64,000 bases of DNA from Haloferax litoreum (GTDB taxonomy: Archaea; Halobacteriota; Halobacteria; Halobacteriales; Haloferacaceae), in contig NZ_WKJO01000001.1 in assembly GCF_009674605.1 (NCBI RefSeq), forward strand, positions 372,001 to 436,000, read 5' to 3'. A program made the position numbers and the translations under genes. The notes beneath the pieces were generated by a model. The model was given only the letters and a program-made list of their open reading frames with translations. It was not told where the DNA came from and ran no database searches. Below, piece after piece: positions 61,244 through 64,000 of this stretch; positions within the stretch are counted from its first letter, which is position 1, and each line of letters opens with the position of its first letter.

Positions 61244-61921
61244 CTAAGCAGTAAGTGTGTTTAAGTACTTCTTCGGACCGAGCGTCTGGCTGATGAGTTG
61301 CTGTTCGGCGCGACGAAGGAGGTCCGAGGTGGACGCAGCGGTGATACCGAGTTTGTCGGCGAGTTCTTGTGTAGACATGCGACGCGGCGAGTCGTAGTAC
61401 CCACCGGTGAAAGCGAGCGAGAGTGCCCGATACTGTCTATCAGTTAGCCCAAATTGGTCACGCTCCCCGGGGTTCTCCGGGTCCGACGCGATGTTCAGCA
61501 ACTCCATCGGGATATCGTACACTTCACACCGGTCTCGAAGCGTGCTGAACGCCTCGTAGTTCGAGAAGACCTTCAGTTCTCGCACGCCCTCGCCGGTTAT
61601 CGTCGCGTCCATCATCACGCCTTCGAACGCTTCGGGGTCGTGAGCGTCTAACAGGTCGGATGCCCCGTCGACGGTCACTTGATAGAACCATCCATCTGCT
61701 GCCTTTCCGATTGGTGCGACATCGGTTATCTCGGGCTGGGAGTCGAGTTCTCGCTCGAAAGCCTCCTTCGAGTCGTCGTCGATACTGACCGTGACGAGGA
61801 GGTGTCCGCTATCGAGTTGGACTGTGTTGGCGACCGAGATTTCGCGACTCGGGAGCGCCTGCGCGAGTCCGACCAAGGGTAGCGTGGGGTCTGCGAGAAG
61901 AATCTCTGCGACGATAGCCAT
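61244..61921 (-). CDS. Bat-type HTH regulator (bacterio-opsin activator family)
   Basis: A 225-aa regulator. The N-terminal region (about 1-160) is the weakly conserved sensing part; the C-terminal HTH_10/Bat domain (LTDRQYRALSLAFTGGYYDSPRRMSTQELADKLGITAASTSDLLRRAEQQ) binds DNA. Such regulators are abundant in haloarchaea and often act on neighbouring genes. Its start is 39 bp upstream of the SDR gene on the same strand, so control of or cotranscription with the SDR is plausible. Confidence 0.85.
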   Translation of the reverse strand: MAIVAEILLADPTLPLVGLAQALPSREISVANTVQLDSGHLLVTVSIDDDSKEAFERELDSQPEITDVAPIGKAADGWFYQVTVDGASDLLDAHDPEAFEGVMMDATITGEGVRELKVFSNYEAFSTLRDRCEVYDIPMELLNIASDPENPGERDQFGLTDRQYRALSLAFTGGYYDSPRRMSTQELADKLGITAASTSDLLRRAEQQLISQTLGPKKYLNTLTA

Positions 61922-61994
61922 ACACAGTATGGGACGCCGAGGTAAATAACACGCCGCGTTGGTGAAAAACAGTGAAACCGGTTGCAGACAGGTG

Positions 61995-62495
61995 CTATGG
62001 GTACTGTCTGTCCGGTTCGGGAATCTCTTCTAAATTGGTCGCCGTCTCGAAGATGACGCCGTTGAGTTGCTCAGCCGTGTCGAAGTACCAGTACGGCACC
62101 TCCCCGAAGACACCGCTCTGGATGACGGGCATGTCGTTCTCCTCGAACGTTTCGACGACCGCCTCAGTGTCTTCGAACGCGAAGCAAGCAACGTGGTGGA
62201 GGCCTTCCCCGTGTTCGTCGAGGTGTTCGGTGTAGATGCTCTCTCCCTCCTGTGGTTCGATGAGTTCTATCATCGTGTCGCCCGCGTACGTGAGCGCCAG
62301 TGTCATCGAATAGTCGTGTTCTTCTCCCCTGTAGGTCGTGTCGTGGAGCGTCGGCGGCGCGAACTCGTAGACGTCCCACGGACCGAGTCCGAGGATGCCA
62401 CCGAAGCGGTCCATCCCGTCGTCGATGTCTTCGACCACGAACGCAATCTGTGTTATCTCTGGAATCTCGATTCCGAGGTCTGGTATCTCGACCAT
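61995..62495 (-). CDS. VOC-superfamily protein (glyoxalase/methylmalonyl-CoA epimerase-like)
   Basis: A 166-aa VOC protein with the two-module fold: TQIAFVVEDIDDGMDRFGGILGLGPWDVYEF in the first, and EGLHHVACFAFEDTEAVVETFEENDMPVIQSG with NGVIFE in the second. The likely metal His residue lies in LHHVACF; the family also includes methylmalonyl-CoA epimerases and dioxygenases, and it is not specific enough to assign. ATG at 62495 is favoured because a TATA box sits 26-37 bp upstream. Confidence 0.8.
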   Translation of the reverse strand: MVEIPDLGIEIPEITQIAFVVEDIDDGMDRFGGILGLGPWDVYEFAPPTLHDTTYRGEEHDYSMTLALTYAGDTMIELIEPQEGESIYTEHLDEHGEGLHHVACFAFEDTEAVVETFEENDMPVIQSGVFGEVPYWYFDTAEQLNGVIFETATNLEEIPEPDRQYP

Positions 62496-62520
62496 GGTCG
62501 ACAATCGTGCCCGAACACAA

Positions 62521-62532
62521 TATATCAATTTT
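62521..62532 (-). promoter_or_regulatory. TATA box of the VOC gene
   Basis: AAAATTGATATA on the minus strand, 26-37 bp before the ATG at 62495, as expected for a leaderless gene. Confidence 0.5.
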
Positions 62533-62590
62533 AAGACATTCTTGACAATCAGGTTTGGGGACTCGTTGGGTTACCACCTGACCGAGTTCG

Positions 62591-63079
62591 CTACGTCCGC
62601 AGTACCTCTCCGAACTCGTCTTGGTACATCACATTCAGTCGGGTGATAGCCGAACGAATGTTCTGAATCTCCGAGTTATTCGAGAGAACCGGATTCACGT
62701 CAACGACGTAGTCAGCGAGTCGTTCTGCGGCGACGACGACACCGTGAACGAGGCGTTTGAGGTCGGTCTCGACCGGATTCGAACCAGATGTCCAGACGGA
62801 AACTGTCGATGCGCCGGCCTGGTTGAGGTGGAGGATGTGGTCCGAATAGAGGTAGTGAACGTCGGCATCGCTTCCCTCCATCACGTCGATAGTGGCCTCG
62901 CAGATTCGGCGTACCGTGTAGACGACGGCATCGTCGATGGGGTACGCCGTCGGACTCCCGTCGAGGTACGTGTCGTCGACGACGTACCTGATTCCTGCAC
63001 CCGCGGCTATCTCCCCGTCTTCTATCGCGTCTCTGAAGTTCTCGTTTAGGTCGAGTTCGACGTTCACGTCTCTCACCAC
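62591..63079 (-). CDS. Uncharacterised protein (162 aa)
   Basis: A 162-aa soluble acidic protein. It begins MVRDVNVELDLNENFRDAIEDGEIA and has a central DDAVVYTVRRICEATIDVMEG and the segment VHYLYSDHILHLNQAGASTVSV. It ends in a helix ending YQDEFGEVLRT. No membrane segments or metal motifs are seen and no family is recognised. Confidence 0.6.
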   Translation of the reverse strand: MVRDVNVELDLNENFRDAIEDGEIAAGAGIRYVVDDTYLDGSPTAYPIDDAVVYTVRRICEATIDVMEGSDADVHYLYSDHILHLNQAGASTVSVWTSGSNPVETDLKRLVHGVVVAAERLADYVVDVNPVLSNNSEIQNIRSAITRLNVMYQDEFGEVLRT

Positions 63080-63283
63080 CGAAAGGCGTCAGTGTCACGT
63101 CGTTGGTACGCCGTGATGACCCGTCTGTTCACCTGCACGACTCGCATGTCCATTCGCAGTCACATCAGGGTTGTTGGGTTCGACTACAGTTCGTGCGGAA
63201 TACCCCTCGCTCAGTCTCACATTCGTGACAGTCGGGAGAGTGAGTAATACACGTTGATTTTGTAACAGGTCATACAGTACCGC

Positions 63284-63946
63284 ATGAGACTGGACCCAGT
63301 GATTGCACACCCACCGCGGAGCTTGTACCGTGATGCACTCACCGAAGAGGCGGAACGCGCCGCGGAGACGGAAGCAGAAGTCGGGCTAGAAGAAGAGGAA
63401 GCGGGGAGGGGATTGGACGTTCTCGTCGGTGAATCCCGTCGAGAGGAAGCCGTTGTTCGTGAACGCGAGGAAGAACCGTCTGACCTCGCGGGCGTGAGTG
63501 ATGCGCTCTACCAACTGAAGAACACCATCCCCAAGGAAGTGCTCGTCCTCTGGGCGGCGTTAGAGGGAGCAGTCAGACTCTATGGCCTCCCGTTCGAGGT
63601 GTACGTGGCGCTCGTCGCGTTCATCACGCTCGTGATGCCAGTCTACGTCTACCGCGCAATCGAGAAACCGGACACCCCGACGCTCGAAACGACACCCGGA
63701 CAGTGGTGGGACACCGCCAATATCCAGTGGCAGAGTCTCCTCTCTGCGGGTGCGTTTCTCGTCTGGGTGTACTACCTCGGCGGCCCATTTGCCATGGCCG
63801 GACTCCAAGACCCGGGCATCGCTGCCATCCTCGTCATCATCTACCCCGTGTTGGTCGTCACCTCCCAATTCTACGGAAGTTACGTCATCTACCAACTCGA
63901 AAAGATGCGTAAGCCCGGTACTGAGCGGTCACAGGACACCGTGTGA
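63284..63946 (+). CDS. Uncharacterised membrane protein with acidic N-terminus
   Basis: A 220-aa protein. The first 75 residues are soluble and Glu-rich (ERAAETEAEVGLEEEEAGR), possibly a coiled coil; three or four helices follow (about 83-98, 105-125, 148-166 and 172-198), and the end is basic. No family recognised. A TATA-like stretch (TGATTTTGTAAC) lies about 30 bp before the ATG. The trailing bases to the window end show no gene. Confidence 0.6.
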   Translation: MRLDPVIAHPPRSLYRDALTEEAERAAETEAEVGLEEEEAGRGLDVLVGESRREEAVVREREEEPSDLAGVSDALYQLKNTIPKEVLVLWAALEGAVRLYGLPFEVYVALVAFITLVMPVYVYRAIEKPDTPTLETTPGQWWDTANIQWQSLLSAGAFLVWVYYLGGPFAMAGLQDPGIAAILVIIYPVLVVTSQFYGSYVIYQLEKMRKPGTERSQDTV

Positions 63947-64000
63947 AGTGGGAGTGGAAATTAGGATTTCACGTCGCCGCTCGTGGAGTGGACTCTACCT

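Overview
The window is chromosomal DNA from a halophilic archaeon, most likely a member of the Haloferacaceae (Haloferax-like). The base composition is GC-rich and the predicted proteins are strongly acidic. Many genes lie about 25-35 bp behind a TATA box with almost no leader. The gene content is plainly archaeal: geranylgeranylglyceryl phosphate synthase, pantoate kinase and phosphopantothenate synthetase, Rpo12 (RpoP), L37Ae, prefoldin beta, Pcc1, an Orc1/Cdc6 protein, a Bat-type regulator and a Tat-exported lipoprotein binding protein. From memory, the order pfdB, zinc-ribbon protein, DUF2070, leuA, MoxR/DUF58/DUF4129, orc resembles the neighbourhood of a secondary replication origin in Haloferax; that is inference, not a search result.

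Layout. 1-7.5 kb: the end of topA, the membrane-lipid enzyme GGGPS, a DUF4013 membrane protein, a cupin, and aspS. Immediately downstream of aspS is an unusual 250-bp stretch containing three extra, synonymously diverged copies of the last AspRS codons within a chain of small hairpins, then a PIN/UPF0175 toxin-antitoxin pair. 7.6-13.1 kb: archaeal coenzyme A genes, a molybdopterin oxidoreductase fused to a cytochrome-b-like membrane domain, an APH-like kinase and a glutathionyl-hydroquinone-reductase-like protein. 13.4-17.9 kb: an acetoin/2-oxoacid dehydrogenase cluster (E1 alpha, E1 beta, AcoX, and convergent E2). 18-20.2 kb: a dcd - ThiR-like regulator - methyltransferase operon with overlapping genes. 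20.3-24.5 kb: Yip1-like protein, pth2-truD, and a DUF2103 protein. 24.7-27.6 kb: a FilR1-type regulator and a translationally coupled three-gene unit (59-aa protein, FAD oxidase, small monooxygenase-like protein). 27.7-37.8 kb: an epimerase, then a housekeeping run (L37Ae, Rpo12, Pcc1, prefoldin beta, DUF3194), DUF2070, guaAA, DUF192, and leuA/cimA behind a small upstream ORF, then a RibD-type reductase.

38-40 kb is an AT-richer island next to tRNA-Ser(CGA). It holds an intact orphan TnpB gene, a decayed membrane-protein region and a short repeat of the tRNA 3' end. 40.1-44.6 kb is a MoxR gene facing a DUF4129/DUF7269-like/DUF58/membrane-protein operon. 44.8-45.2 kb carries five direct and one inverted copy of a 16-19 bp box beside an orc1/cdc6 gene, which I read as a replication origin. 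46.6-54.6 kb: small membrane proteins, a methyltransferase and a complete dipeptide/oligopeptide ABC transporter whose two ATPases are fused. 54.7-64 kb: mostly solo genes, including a MoaD-like protein without a di-glycine end, a UbiA prenyltransferase, a 7TM histidine kinase, a DehI-like dehalogenase, an SDR, a Bat-type regulator, a VOC protein and two unknowns.

The most unusual structures are the repeated AspRS tails, the orc-associated boxes, the Cys-free L37Ae, the tRNA-adjacent TnpB island and the coupled FAD-oxidase unit.
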